A DNA stretch of 64,000 nt from Candidatus Dechloromonas phosphorivorans (GCA_016714975.1 JADKBR010000015.1:124001-188000); one strand, 5' to 3'. Counted from the first letter of the stretch, positions 52,762 to 61,490 are shown. Notes: a model not told the origin generated them from the letters alone. Numbers and translations: made by a program.

Positions 52762-53863
52762 TTAACCCGGCCCGATAATTCACGACGCTGCGTAAAGCGC
52801 GGCGGGGTGCCTGAAATAGGCCCGTACCTTTTCCGGCAACCGGGTCAAGCCATTCATGAACAGCAGCGCCTTGTCGAGCAGGGTGGCCTTGTTTGAGCTG
52901 ACCGGCCCGGAGCGCAGGGCGGTTTTGAAATCCCGGTTCAGATACTCGTCAGGATTCGACTCCGGCGCGTAGGGCGGCAGATAGACCAATTCGATCTGGT
53001 GGGCCTTGTCGGCCAACCATTCGCGAACCACCCTGGCATGATGGACGCGCAGGTTGTCGACGACGAGAAAGATTTTCCGGGGTGCCCCGTCAACCAGGGT
53101 GGCCAGGAAGGCGATGAAACGCTCGCTATTGATGCTGCCCTCGACAATCTGGAACTGCACTTCGCCGCGCGGTGAAATCGCCGAGATCATCGACAGGCTT
53201 TGCCAGCGCGCGGGGACGGTGAGCACCGGCGTCTGACCTTTCGGGGCGTAGCCCCGTACCCAGTGCGCATCTTCCTTGACGGCCGTCTCATCGCCCCAGT
53301 AAATCACCGCACCTTCGCTCTGGGCACGGGCTTTGACCTGTGGATAGGTTGTCTCAAGCCAACGCGCCACATCCTCCGGGCGTTGCTCCAGTGCGCGCTT
53401 GACCGGGCGTTGTGGGGTAAAACCCCAGCGCTTGAGGTATTTGCCGATCAGGCGGTCCTGCATGTCGAGGCCAAACTGCGCCTTGACCAAGGCCTTGATC
53501 GCCGGACGGCTCCACAGCGCAAACGGCAGTTTCATCTGTTGCGGGTTGCTGCCAATGATCTGGTCGCGCAGCCACATCTCGTCAGCCATCTTCAACTTGC
53601 GCAAGGTGCCCAGCGGCCGACCGCGCGGCTTCTCGCCCAACGACTGCTCCCCTTCTCGTCTGGCTCGCGCCAACCAGGTCTTGATCGTCGTCGGATGAAC
53701 GCCCGCGGTGGCGGCGAGCGCTGCCCCATTCATTCCCGACTGCTTGCGCAGGCGGATGACCATCTGCCTCAGCAACTTGCGTCCTTCCGCCGTCAGCTTG
53801 CGTGCATCAACTTTGTCCATGCACCAATCATAGCATATGTCGCTTATTATGGGGCCGGGTTAA
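52762..53863 (-). mobile_element. IS630-family element
   Basis: 1,102 bp with terminal inverted repeats TTAACCCGGCCC / GGGCCGGGTTAA and TA on both sides (52760-52761 and 53864-53865), the usual IS630 target. One transposase gene inside. Confidence 0.9.
52780..53820 (-). CDS. IS630-family transposase
   Basis: 346 residues. N-terminal helix-turn-helix (AALAATAGVHPTTIKTWLAR), a second HTH region KYLKRWGFTPQRPVKR, and the DDE domain with VIYWGDETAVKEDAHWVRGY, IFLVVDNLRVHHARVV and LPPYAPESNPDEYLNRDFK. Intact reading frame; the element could be active. Confidence 0.93.
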   Translation of the reverse strand: MDKVDARKLTAEGRKLLRQMVIRLRKQSGMNGAALAATAGVHPTTIKTWLARARREGEQSLGEKPRGRPLGTLRKLKMADEMWLRDQIIGSNPQQMKLPFALWSRPAIKALVKAQFGLDMQDRLIGKYLKRWGFTPQRPVKRALEQRPEDVARWLETTYPQVKARAQSEGAVIYWGDETAVKEDAHWVRGYAPKGQTPVLTVPARWQSLSMISAISPRGEVQFQIVEGSINSERFIAFLATLVDGAPRKIFLVVDNLRVHHARVVREWLADKAHQIELVYLPPYAPESNPDEYLNRDFKTALRSGPVSSNKATLLDKALLFMNGLTRLPEKVRAYFRHPAALYAAS

Positions 53864-53883
53864 TAACCAAAAGAGAAGGAAGG

Positions 53884-54183
53884 ATGGAACGACCGATGCA
53901 GGAGCGCAAAGAAGTGATTACCGTGCCCACCGCACTGCGGCGAATGGCACTTCTTGTCGCCACCTGCCTTCTCGCCTCCTGCAGTAGGGTGACCGCGGAG
54001 AACTACGCCAAGATCAAGTCCGGCATGGAATACAAGGAGGTCACAAGCATCCTGGGCAACCCGGCGAGTTGCGATGACATCGTTGGGTTCAAGTCCTGCA
54101 AATGGGGCGACGAGAAGAGCCATATCACCGTCCGTTTCGCAGGTGATGCCGTAATCATGCACTCAGCGGAGAACCTTCGCTAA
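53884..54183 (+). CDS. Lipoprotein, BamE/DUF3862-like
   Basis: 99 residues from an ATG beside GAAGGAAGG, inside the right flank of the IS630 element. Lipobox LLASC lies near residue 33. The mature part (ENYAKIKSGMEYKEVTSILG, NPASCDDIVGFKSCKWGDE) matches the SmpA/BamE-like fold of small outer-membrane lipoproteins. Its promoter region may have been replaced by the IS insertion only 21 bases upstream. Confidence 0.72.
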   Translation: MERPMQERKEVITVPTALRRMALLVATCLLASCSRVTAENYAKIKSGMEYKEVTSILGNPASCDDIVGFKSCKWGDEKSHITVRFAGDAVIMHSAENLR

Positions 54184-54200
54184 GGCGGCACCGCCAAACC

Positions 54201-54275
54201 CCGATAGACGCTGTTGCAAGGCGTTACTTGAGTTGGCGGGCCTGCACCGCTATCAAGGCTTTCGCCTTTCGGGCT
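54201..54275 (+). repeat. Promoter-hairpin repeat, copy D (deleted body)
   Basis: -35 TTGAGT 54228-54233, 17-bp spacer, -10 TATCAA 54251-54256. GGCTTTCGCCTTTCGGGC, the tail of the terminator in B, C and E, follows at once. The small-RNA body is gone. It begins 27 bases after the lipoprotein stop. Confidence 0.65.
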
Positions 54276-54370
54276 GGCTGAGGCAGTCCCCCGGCTACGT
54301 CGGAGAATGCTCAGCCGCCAACTACCGTTGATTTCCGGGGATTTCAGAGCGCGGCGCCTAACTTTCGGGC

Positions 54371-54757
54371 TTAAGCGCTCACCTTCGCGATCATGTGGTT
54401 GATGACATGGCTATGCTCATGCTGGGGGCTGAACATGACGATCTCCGCGTCTTCATCTACCTTTACGTTATGCCCGGGTGGCCAGTAAAACAAATCGTTC
54501 GCATTGACTGTCTCGTGCACACCGTCCGCGTCAGTCGTGGTGAGTTGCCCGCGCAAGACAAACCCCCAATGTGGGCACTGGCACATATCGCCTTCTAGTC
54601 CTTGAAACAGCGGGGTCGTATCGACGCCTGCCGAGAGACTGAAGTACTCGCCACTGATCTTGCCAAATCCTGTTGCATCACCGAAATCCGTTCGCTGACG
54701 GAGTACGGCGCCTGGGATCTGCATCTTGATGTCCACCTCATCTTTGGTAATTCGCAT
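54371..54757 (-). CDS. Cupin-domain protein 1
   Basis: 128 residues from ATG MRITKDEVDIKMQIPGAVLR with GGAG upstream. The cupin motif text is CPHWGFVLRGQLTTTDADGV and FYWPPGHNVKVDEDAEIVMF; His, Glu positions are partly replaced. A single-domain cupin, substrate unknown. A second cupin gene lies upstream beyond the IS256 copy. Confidence 0.75.
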   Translation of the reverse strand: MRITKDEVDIKMQIPGAVLRQRTDFGDATGFGKISGEYFSLSAGVDTTPLFQGLEGDMCQCPHWGFVLRGQLTTTDADGVHETVNANDLFYWPPGHNVKVDEDAEIVMFSPQHEHSHVINHMIAKVSA

Positions 54758-54907
54758 TTTGGTTTCTCCTCGTGCACCCATAGAGGAACTAACGCCACCC
54801 TCGCACGCGTCCCTCTCGGTTACGCGGTTAGCTGCTTAGGCCGCGTGGCGGCAGTGCAACTTCTTTTCTGTAAATCGGCGTGAGGCGATTTGATTCGGGT
54901 GAGGTAA

Positions 54908-56100
54908 TCACGGTTGCAAGTTGAGATAGATTTTCCCGGTCATCCATTCCTCGTCGCATTCTGCCAGAAGCGCGGAGACCAGGCGCAGGCAGGATGCCGT
55001 GTTCGGAAAGATGGATGCCACGCGGGTCCGGCGTTTGATCTCGCGGTTGATCCGTTCGAGACCGTTGGTCGTGCGCAGACGCATACGTTGCGCGTGAGGC
55101 GAATCGAACGCCGTAAAGCCCTCGGGCAGATTGTCTTCCGCCCATTGAGCAAGCTTGGGCGCATCGGTCGCCCACGCCTGGACCGCCTGTTTCAGCAAGC
55201 GCTCGGCCTCAACCCGGTCAGGGGCATTGAAGATCGAGCGAATACGCTGCGCCACCGGTTTGCGTTGGTCGAGGCGGGTGACATAGGCTTGGGCATTCTG
55301 CTGCAAATGGAACTGGCAACGTTGCCAGGGCACGCTGGGCAGGGTCGCCCGGCGCGCCGCCTTGAGGCCGGCATGATCGTCGGAGACGATCAGCCTGACG
55401 CCTTTCAAGCCGCGCCGGATCAGGCTGTCGAGGAAGGCGCGCCAATGCACTTCGGCTTCGGACAAGGCGACCGATACACCCAGCACGCGACGATGCCCAT
55501 CTCCGGGTAATGCCGACCGCCACCAGCACGGCGCAATCCACCAGCCGTCCCGCCTCACGAACCCGCTCGTCCCCAAGGGGACTTCCTTCGGGGCGTAACG
55601 GGCATCGAGAAAGACATAGGGGCTTCGTCCAGCGGCCGCTCACGCCAGGCCGACAGGCCGGCATCGAACTCCTCGGCGGCGCGGCTGACCTGGGTCGAGG
55701 AGATCGACACCGCGGGCCCCAACAGCGATTGCAGGACCGTAATCACCTTGCGGGTGGAGACGCCCTGCACGTACATCTCGGCCAGCGCGATGTTGAGTGC
55801 CTGCTCGGTGCGCGAGCCTTTCTCCAGCGCGCTGGGATAGAAGCCGCCGCCGCGCACCTGGGGCACCTCGAAGGTCAGTTCGCCGACGCGAGTCATGACC
55901 GTCTTCGGCTTGAAGCCGTTGGCGTAATCGATACGATCGATAGTGCGCTCGTGGGGTTGGGCATTGAGAAAGTGGTTGCGCTCGATCTTGCTCGCTTCAT
56001 TGACCAGAATGCGCAGGGCTTCGCCGGCGCCATCCAGACCGTTTGTCAGCAACGCCGCAAAAGCGGCGTCCAGGGGGTGATGCTCGACGCGTTGTGCCAT
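54908..56100 (-). pseudogene. IS256-type transposase, copy 2, frameshifts
   Basis: Better preserved than copy 1. N-terminal frame: MAQRVEHHPLDAAFAALLTN to ISSTQVSRAAEEFDAGLSAW. It breaks near the 26-bp palindrome (about 55570-55625), then resumes as EAGRLVDCAVLVAVGI, LKGVRLIVSDDHAGLKAARR and TTNGLERINREIKRRTRVAS to YLNLQP. Two or three single-base changes separate it from an intact 390-residue DDE transposase. Confidence 0.87.
55569..55594 (-). repeat. 26-bp imperfect palindrome inside transposase, copy 2
   Basis: Coding strand begins GCCCCGAAGG and ends CCTTGGGGAC after a TAC codon; one G fewer than the 27-bp form at 58833. Confidence 0.75.
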
Positions 56101-56298
56101 GCTGCCGACTCCTTCGTGGGTTTGGGTAAGAATTCCCCGAAGAAATCGCCTGCGGGTACCGCCTGCCGGGGTCGCGCCGCGATGCTGGGCCGTCCTCCGC
56201 GCTTCGGGCGCTACGCGCCCTCATCGCTGCGGCCGACCCAGCATCGCAAAACCAGCAGGCTACGAATTTACAGAACGAATGTTGCACTAACCGCGTGG

Positions 56299-56673
56299 CT
56301 ACGGTTTCGCGTAGACGTCGGCGCTCATTACCTCGATTCCAACATAGGGCTCGTTGCCCTCGACCCAAGCATCGTGTCCAGGCGGGATCGTGTAGGACTC
56401 GCCAGCGGCGATGGTCTTTTCGGTGCCGTCCGTCATGCGGACAGTAAGTCGCCCGGAGACGGCGTAGCCGACATGGGAGACTTGGCAATGGTCAGTCTTG
56501 ACGACGGGTTTAACGCATTCGGACCAGCGCCACCCCGTCTCGAAGTTGAAACGCCCCATCGTGACCCCATCGAGTTGAACGACTTCGACGCGTGTCTTGT
56601 TAGGGGTGCGGAGCTCGTCGGGCGAATTGTGGGACTTGACCTGGAATTTCGTTACTGTGACTGGAGTTGCCAT
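56299..56673 (-). CDS. Cupin-domain protein 2
   Basis: 124 residues from ATG MATPVTVTKFQVKSHNSPDE with AAGGAG upstream. Cupin text: HCQVSHVGYAVSGRLTVRMT and IAAGESYTIPPGHDAWVEGN. It ends YAKP-stop exactly where the IS256 target duplication begins, so the coding part is intact. It may once have been in one operon with cupin 1. Confidence 0.8.
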   Translation of the reverse strand: MATPVTVTKFQVKSHNSPDELRTPNKTRVEVVQLDGVTMGRFNFETGWRWSECVKPVVKTDHCQVSHVGYAVSGRLTVRMTDGTEKTIAAGESYTIPPGHDAWVEGNEPYVGIEVMSADVYAKP

Positions 56674-56891
56674 GTTTTTCTCCTTGCTCAAGTAGGGCCA
56701 CGGCCGGCGGCCGTGACTACATCGCCAAGGAAACGCATGTCGCGTCTAGCGTAAAAGACCGGCAGAACGTGGCAGCGTCCCGGCTTTCAAATTGCTTTAT
56801 GAGATTTCGACTCAAGACTGCGGCTAAGGTTCAGGTTCAATTGTGCGATACATCGTTATCCCGCAGCGTCCTCCGCACACACACCCGGACA

Positions 56892-57054
56892 CATTCTGTT
56901 GCAAGGCGTTACTTGAGTTGGCAGGCCTGCGCCGGTATCTTGTCTCCATGCGCTGACCAGACATCAGCCTGACGGCCAACCCCCTCCCTCCCCCAAACTG
57001 GCCGTCCTGAAAGCCTCGCACTCCTCCCCCCTGGTGCGGGGCTTTCGCCTTTCA
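56892..57054 (+). ncRNA. Putative small RNA, repeat family copy E
   Basis: -35 TTGAGT 56913-56918, 17-bp spacer, -10 TATCTT 56936-56941, start near 56948. Hairpin 1 GCTGA / TCAGC (56952-56968); hairpin 2 GACGGCC / GGCCGTC (56971-57006) with a C/T-only-rich loop (CCCCTCCCTCCCCC); hairpin 3, a 12-bp stem AAAGCCTCGCAC / GTGCGGGGCTTT (57010-57045) with loop TCCTCCCCCCTG, then CGCCTTTC. Stems match copy C while loop lengths vary. Confidence 0.7.
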
Positions 57055-57284
57055 GGGCTGCCAAGCTGCTGGTGATTGGCTGTGTTCGAGCCGTCTGCTG
57101 CCGTTCGTTGCTTCGATGGTCCAACGGCAGACATCAGAATGGAACAGTCGCACTGTACGACTGTTCAAAGACAGCAGGTTAGCCATTGCTGTCGTTCGAC
57201 AAGTTGGTCGTCTTGATCAGCAATTCATCGTTTATCGGCCGTTCGGGGATGAACCTTGCCGAACGCAAGTTTCTAGAGAGAGCC

Positions 57285-57833
57285 TTATTTTTGCCCGGGC
57301 AGCATGATCGTCAGCGCGTTGTCGCGCAGGACATGGTGGTGATAGAGAGCCGCTGCAGTGTGGATGCCAATTAGCCAGTAACCGATAGTTCCGGCCAGTT
57401 CGTGCCATTCTTTAATCTGCTTAGCCAGTTCCGGGTTCTTGCCAACCAATGGTGGGAGTTCAAGCCCGAAAAAGGGCACCGGTTTTCCGGCTGCGCTGAG
57501 AATCAGCCAACCAGCCAGCGGCGCGCCAATCATCAACCCATATAAGGCCACGTACATCAGTTTCGCGATCGTCTCCTGCCAAGCCGGCGACGGCGGGATT
57601 GTGGTAGGTGTTGGGCCGATGACGCGGGCCAGTAGGCGCAACCAGACCAAGCCAAATACACTCAGGCCGAGCATGAAATGCCATTGCTTGAGCAGTTCGC
57701 GCGGCTCGCTGTCTTTGGGGAAGTAACCCTTGAGTTCAATACAGGCGTATACGCCCACCATAAGGATCAGCATCAGCCAGTGCAAGCCGATGGACAAGCT
57801 ACCCCAGCGAGCCGTCGTGTTTTTCCAGGTCAT
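57285..57833 (-). CDS. Cytochrome b561
   Basis: 182 residues from ATG MTWKNTTARWGSLSIGLHWL. Four membrane helices (LMLILMVGVYACIELKGYF, WHFMLGLSVFGLVWLRLLA, LMYVALYGLMIGAPLAGWLI, IGYWLIGIHTAAALYHH) with paired His haem ligands. It moves electrons from quinol across or along the inner membrane, possibly to superoxide. Single gene; the 223-bp stretch to its 3' side (57062-57284) shows no gene. Confidence 0.9.
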   Translation of the reverse strand: MTWKNTTARWGSLSIGLHWLMLILMVGVYACIELKGYFPKDSEPRELLKQWHFMLGLSVFGLVWLRLLARVIGPTPTTIPPSPAWQETIAKLMYVALYGLMIGAPLAGWLILSAAGKPVPFFGLELPPLVGKNPELAKQIKEWHELAGTIGYWLIGIHTAAALYHHHVLRDNALTIMLPGQK

Positions 57834-58184
57834 TGTCGCCTCCTTCGGCTGTCCATCGATCAGCACAGTATGTCCCAAAAATCTTAAGGCAGCCTTACGC
57901 CCCTGCAGACTTGGAAGTCATCGCGAACGGCGACTTTCCTTTTGTTCGAATGCGGACTCCCGACCCCAAGCGGTCGATCAGCTTTCTCCAAACCAGCCAG
58001 TCAGCCAAGTTCAGATTGTGCGAACTGGAATGCTCCAAACCGGCCATTGGCGATTTGACCCTCCCGGCAATGAACGGAAGCTAAAAACATCTGCCTAGAC
58101 CGGTCATTGGGGCTGGGTAGGTGTAAGCTGAAGTTCGTATCTTGAAATGCCACTATTGGCGTCTATGTTGGAGTGTGGGAGTCA
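57834..58184. other. 351-bp gap without a gene
   Basis: No convincing frame, terminator or known repeat. The last 30 bases carry the RBS of the next gene. Confidence 0.5.
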
Positions 58185-58493
58185 ATGATGAACCGTTTAT
58201 TCGTAACCTCAGTGCTGGCTTTTGGCCTTGGAATCGCCGCCATGCCCGCGAGTGCCGTTGTTTATTGCAAGACCGTTGGCGTACCCAAAGGATGTGTTGC
58301 ACGCCCAGTGGCAGCCCCCGGTGTCGGCGCTCCGGGCGCGGGGGTTGCACCCGGCGTGGGCGTAGGCGCACCCGGCGTGGGCGTGCGGGACCCCGGTATC
58401 AACCAACCCGGAGCTGCCGGGAATGTTGGCGCGGCGGGGGTTAGTGCAACCAACCGGAACGGGGGAGCTAACCGCGTGGGCGTTCGACGCTGA
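58185..58493 (+). CDS. Secreted Gly/Val/Pro-rich protein
   Basis: 102 residues, GGGAG upstream of tandem ATGs. Signal peptide FVTSVLAFGLGIAAMPASA, then VVYCKTVGVPKGCVARPV with two cysteines, and a low-complexity region of APGVGAPGAGV-type repeats. Such proteins are common hypotheticals in betaproteobacteria. The IS256-B element begins 17 bases after its stop. Confidence 0.65.
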   Translation: MMNRLFVTSVLAFGLGIAAMPASAVVYCKTVGVPKGCVARPVAAPGVGAPGAGVAPGVGVGAPGVGVRDPGINQPGAAGNVGAAGVSATNRNGGANRVGVRR

Positions 58494-58619
58494 ATCGTGG
58501 GTGACGGGGTTGTCAGAATTTCTGTGTGTGAGGCGTGAGGAGACTTTTCCACGGTGACGGCTGCCGAAGGTCCGTTCAGACCGTAGGCAGGCGGCGCGGT
58601 GGGAAAGTCGGGGGTCATT

Positions 58620-59903
58620 CTAACCGCGGGCCGCTTCAAAGCGTTCGGCGTAGAGAATGGCAAATTGATTCATGGCCTCCTTCCAGTCCTTGGCCGCCCG
58701 CCCCCAATCCGCGGTGATGTTGCGCAAGGCCAGCCAGATCAGCTTGCTGGCGGCATCGTCGCTCGGGAAATGCCCGCGCGTCTTGATGATCTTGCGCAGC
58801 CGGGCGTTGATGCTCTCGATGGCATTGGTCGTGTCCCCCAAGGGGACTTCCTTCGGGGCGTAGATCACCCGGCGAATCGCCGGCGGGAAGGCGAAGAAGG
58901 GAATGACCCGGTCCCAGGCCCGACGCCAGGCAGCGGCCACGGTCGGGAATTTCTGTCCCCACGGCCCTTGGGTGAAGGCCTCCAGTTCGGCCAGCGCGGC
59001 TTCGGCGCTGGATGCCGTGTAGATCGGCCTGATCGCCGCCGCCAGCGCCTTACGCTCCTTCCAGCTGGCGTAATCGAGGCTGTTCCGGATCAGGTGCACG
59101 ATGCAGGTTTGCAGCGTGGTGGCGGGAAAGACGGTGGCCAAAGCCTCGGGCATCCCCTTCAGGCCGTCGGTGACGGCGATCAGGATGTCGGCCACGCCGC
59201 GGGTCTTGAGATCGTTGAAGACCTTCATCCAGAACTTGGCGCCCTCGGTGTTCTCGATCCACAGCCCGAGGATGTCGCGCGTGCCGTCCGGCAGCACGCC
59301 CAGTGCCAGATAGATGGCCTTGTTGCGGACCACCGCATCCTCGCGAATCTTGACCCGCAGGGCATCGAAGAACACCACGGGATACATCGCTTCCAGCGGC
59401 CGCGATTGCCAGGCGGCGACCTCGGCCATCACCGCATCGGTGACCGAACTGATGAACTCGGGCGAGACCTCGGTGCCGTACTGCTCGGCCAGAAACCCCT
59501 GGATTTCGCGAATCGTCATGCCGCGCGCGTACATGGCGACGATCTTGTCGTCGAAACCGGTGAAGCGGCGTTCGTGCTTGGGAATGAGCAGCGGCTCGAA
59601 ACTGCCGGCCCGATCACGGGGCACGTCGATCTTCAGCGGCCCGTCCTCGGTCAGGATGGTCTTGCCGCTACGGCCGTTGCGGTGATTACCGAGGTCATCG
59701 GGCTTATCCGCACCCGGCGGGTAGCCCAGGTGATGGCTGAGTTCGGCGCTCAACGCCCGCTCGATCAGCGCCTTCTTGAACGCCATCGAGGCGGCATCGA
59801 TCGCCTCGGCGTCCATCGGGCCACTGACCATCTGGTCAATGAATTCCTTGGGGATGCTGGGCAGCACCGCTGCCCGTTGCTTCTTGCTCGTCTTGATCGG
59901 CAT
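58620..59903 (-). CDS. IS256-family (Mutator type) transposase with 9-residue insertion
   Basis: 427 residues, intact frame. VVFFDALRVKIREDAVVRNK holds the first Asp, LIAVTDGLKGMPEALATVFP the second, and TTNAIESINARLRKIIKTRG the Glu. Between RRVIY and TTNAIES is APKEVPLGD, absent from usual family members, where IY is followed directly by TTNAIES. It is encoded by the 27-bp palindrome at 58833 and lies close to the catalytic Glu, so activity is uncertain. Confidence 0.92.
   Translation of the reverse strand: MPIKTSKKQRAAVLPSIPKEFIDQMVSGPMDAEAIDAASMAFKKALIERALSAELSHHLGYPPGADKPDDLGNHRNGRSGKTILTEDGPLKIDVPRDRAGSFEPLLIPKHERRFTGFDDKIVAMYARGMTIREIQGFLAEQYGTEVSPEFISSVTDAVMAEVAAWQSRPLEAMYPVVFFDALRVKIREDAVVRNKAIYLALGVLPDGTRDILGLWIENTEGAKFWMKVFNDLKTRGVADILIAVTDGLKGMPEALATVFPATTLQTCIVHLIRNSLDYASWKERKALAAAIRPIYTASSAEAALAELEAFTQGPWGQKFPTVAAAWRRAWDRVIPFFAFPPAIRRVIYAPKEVPLGDTTNAIESINARLRKIIKTRGHFPSDDAASKLIWLALRNITADWGRAAKDWKEAMNQFAILYAERFEAARG
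58833..58859 (-). repeat. 27-bp imperfect palindrome inside IS256-B transposase
   Basis: Coding strand begins GCCCCGAAGG and ends CCTTGGGGGAC; CCCC-AAGG pairs with CCTT-GGGG around a short centre. It encodes APKEVPLGD in frame. Same sequence as in the type A transposases. Confidence 0.85.
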
Positions 59904-59954
59904 ACATGCTCCTTCTCGCTGACATGTTATGCCTCACACACAAAATTTCGGACA

Positions 59955-60120
59955 GGCTCGAGATCAGAGCCACTCCGCAAGCCACACGACAAGACAGGAA
60001 GCGCATCCAGGAGCTCGAACGCGAACTGCTGCGCAAAGACCGAGCGCTAGCCGAAACCGCCGCCTTGTTAGTCCTGTAAAAAAAGTCGCGGTGATCTTCA
60101 ACAAAGGCGAGGCCGAATGA
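59955..60120 (+). pseudogene. IS3-family orfA, 5'-truncated
   Basis: Remaining text RIQELERELLRKDRALAETA then ALLVL-stop; the end KKVAVIFNKGEAE is in another frame after a run of seven A. orfA of IS3 elements encodes a helix-turn-helix and leucine-zipper protein. The HTH part is missing where IS256-B abuts. The A-run could be the family's frameshift site, but decay is as likely. Confidence 0.7.
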
Positions 60121-61208
60121 TGGGGCTCGAAGATCGGCAAGCCTTGGCCCGAGATATTCACGTCGCGCAAGCGGCCGGTGCGCGGCTCGTGCTTGCCTGC
60201 GAGATCGTTGGCATCGCGTTGCGCACCCTGCAACGCTGGAAAGGCGTGGATGGAACCATCCGTCCCGATGACCGCCCCTTGGTCGTCCGCGCCCCACCCG
60301 GTCACGCACTCAGCGAAGCCGAGCGCGCACAGGTGCTGGCCGTCGCGAATGCACCACGCTTTGCCGCTGTCCCGCCCGCGCGCATCGTCCCCATGCTGGC
60401 TGACGAGGGGGTTTATCTGGCCAGTGAATCCACGTTCAGTCGTGTGCTGAAGGCGCACGGGCAAAGTGCTCATCGCGGGCGGGCCAAGGCACCCAAGCCA
60501 CGACGGCCGCCGACGACGCACATTGCAACAGAAGCGCGCCAGGTATGGTGCTGGGACATGACTTATCTGCCCGCGCAGGTACTGGGGCGCTGGTTTCATC
60601 TTTACCTGATACTGGACTTGTACAGCTGCAAGATTGTTGGCTGGGAGGTGCATGACAGCGACCACGCCGATCATGCCGCCCATCTGGTGCGCCGCACGGC
60701 GCTGGCCGAGGGAATTGCCGTGCTGAGTCGCAAGCCCGTGCTGCACGGTGATAACGGCTCGACGCTCAAGGCGACGACCGTGCTCTCAATGCTGAACTGG
60801 CTGGGAGTCAAACCGTCGTATTCGCGACCCCGGGTCAGCGATGACAATGCTTACGCAGAATCGTTGTTTCGCACCGCCAAATACCGGCCAGAGTTTCCCA
60901 CCAAAGGCTTTGCGGACCTTGACGCCGCCCGCGCCTCGGCGAGCAGCTTTGCGCACTGGCACAACGTCGATGATCGGCATAGCGGCATTCATTACGTCAG
61001 CCCGGCTCAACGCCATGCCGGCGAGGATCACGCGATTCTGGCGGCTCGCCATGCCTTGTATGTCACGGCTCGCGAACTCAACTCGGCACGCTGGTCCGGC
61101 AAGACGCGAAACTGGGCGCCGGTCGGCCCGGTGACGCTTAACCCCGAACGCGATTGCGTCATCAAATCACATCCGGAAAACAGCTTTATTCAGCCGTTGG
61201 CTGCATGA
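60117..61208 (+). CDS. IS3-family transposase OrfB (rve integrase core)
   Basis: 363 residues; the ATG overlaps the orfA stop (ATGA). DDE residues in VWCWDMTYLPAQVLGRWFHL, LHGDNGSTLKATTVL and SDDNAYAESLFRTAKYRPEF. N-terminal HTH-21-like region LACEIVGIALRTLQRWKG. The frame is intact but orfA is truncated, so the element is probably immobile by itself. Confidence 0.9.
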   Translation: MMGLEDRQALARDIHVAQAAGARLVLACEIVGIALRTLQRWKGVDGTIRPDDRPLVVRAPPGHALSEAERAQVLAVANAPRFAAVPPARIVPMLADEGVYLASESTFSRVLKAHGQSAHRGRAKAPKPRRPPTTHIATEARQVWCWDMTYLPAQVLGRWFHLYLILDLYSCKIVGWEVHDSDHADHAAHLVRRTALAEGIAVLSRKPVLHGDNGSTLKATTVLSMLNWLGVKPSYSRPRVSDDNAYAESLFRTAKYRPEFPTKGFADLDAARASASSFAHWHNVDDRHSGIHYVSPAQRHAGEDHAILAARHALYVTARELNSARWSGKTRNWAPVGPVTLNPERDCVIKSHPENSFIQPLAA

Positions 61209-61220
61209 ACGAGGCGACAA

Positions 61221-61418
61221 CTACCTTGACGCGCGCCGATACCACTCGTCCATTTCATCGAACGTGCGCGGATAATCGACGCCCCGGATCGGGCTGGCAT
61301 TTCCCATGGCAAGAAAATACCCGCAGCACGCACGTGCGTCAAAGGGATACCCATTTTCCACAAATTCGTCGACCAACCAGTTCAGTTTCTGGAGAACTGG
61401 ATCAGGCAGCAGCATCAC
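61221..61418 (-). CDS. Hypothetical protein, C-terminus probably altered by IS3
   Basis: 65 residues: MMLLPDPVLQKLNWLVDEFV, ENGYPFDARACCGYFLAMGN, then DEMDEWYRRASR-stop. The last codons read through CTACCTTGAC beside the IS3 end, so the natural C-terminus may be lost. No family recognised. Confidence 0.4.
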   Translation of the reverse strand: MMLLPDPVLQKLNWLVDEFVENGYPFDARACCGYFLAMGNASPIRGVDYPRTFDEMDEWYRRASR

Positions 61419-61490
61419 GAGACACTCGTAGCATGAACCCCGCCCTTTGACAGACGAAAAACCGAGGAAACCTCAATAGACAGCAGCGCG

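Larger units (their letters stand above)
54850..56290 (-). mobile_element. IS256-family element, type A, copy 2
   Basis: 1,441 bp. Both ends match copy 1. Perfect 9-bp target duplication CCGCGTGGC at 54841-54849 and 56291-56299, so this copy inserted intact, right at the stop codon of cupin 2. Confidence 0.95.
58511..59954 (-). mobile_element. IS256-family element, type B
   Basis: 1,444 bp. Ends: TGTCAGAATTTCTGTGTGTG on the left and, reverse complemented, TGTCCGAAATTTTGTGTGTG on the right. No target duplication (GACGGGGT versus GGCTCGAG). Its right end lies against an IS3 orfA fragment, so it probably inserted into, or recombined with, that element. Confidence 0.9.

Noticed and set aside
40245..57054. 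Repeat family as integron attC sites between single-gene cassettes
   Set aside because: The gene-repeat-gene layout is suggestive, but no copy has the RYYYAAC and GTTRRRY core pair on either strand, and no integron integrase is present.
58599..60050. Plus-strand 483-codon frame over IS256-B
   Set aside because: It is antisense to an intact transposase and has no recognisable domain.
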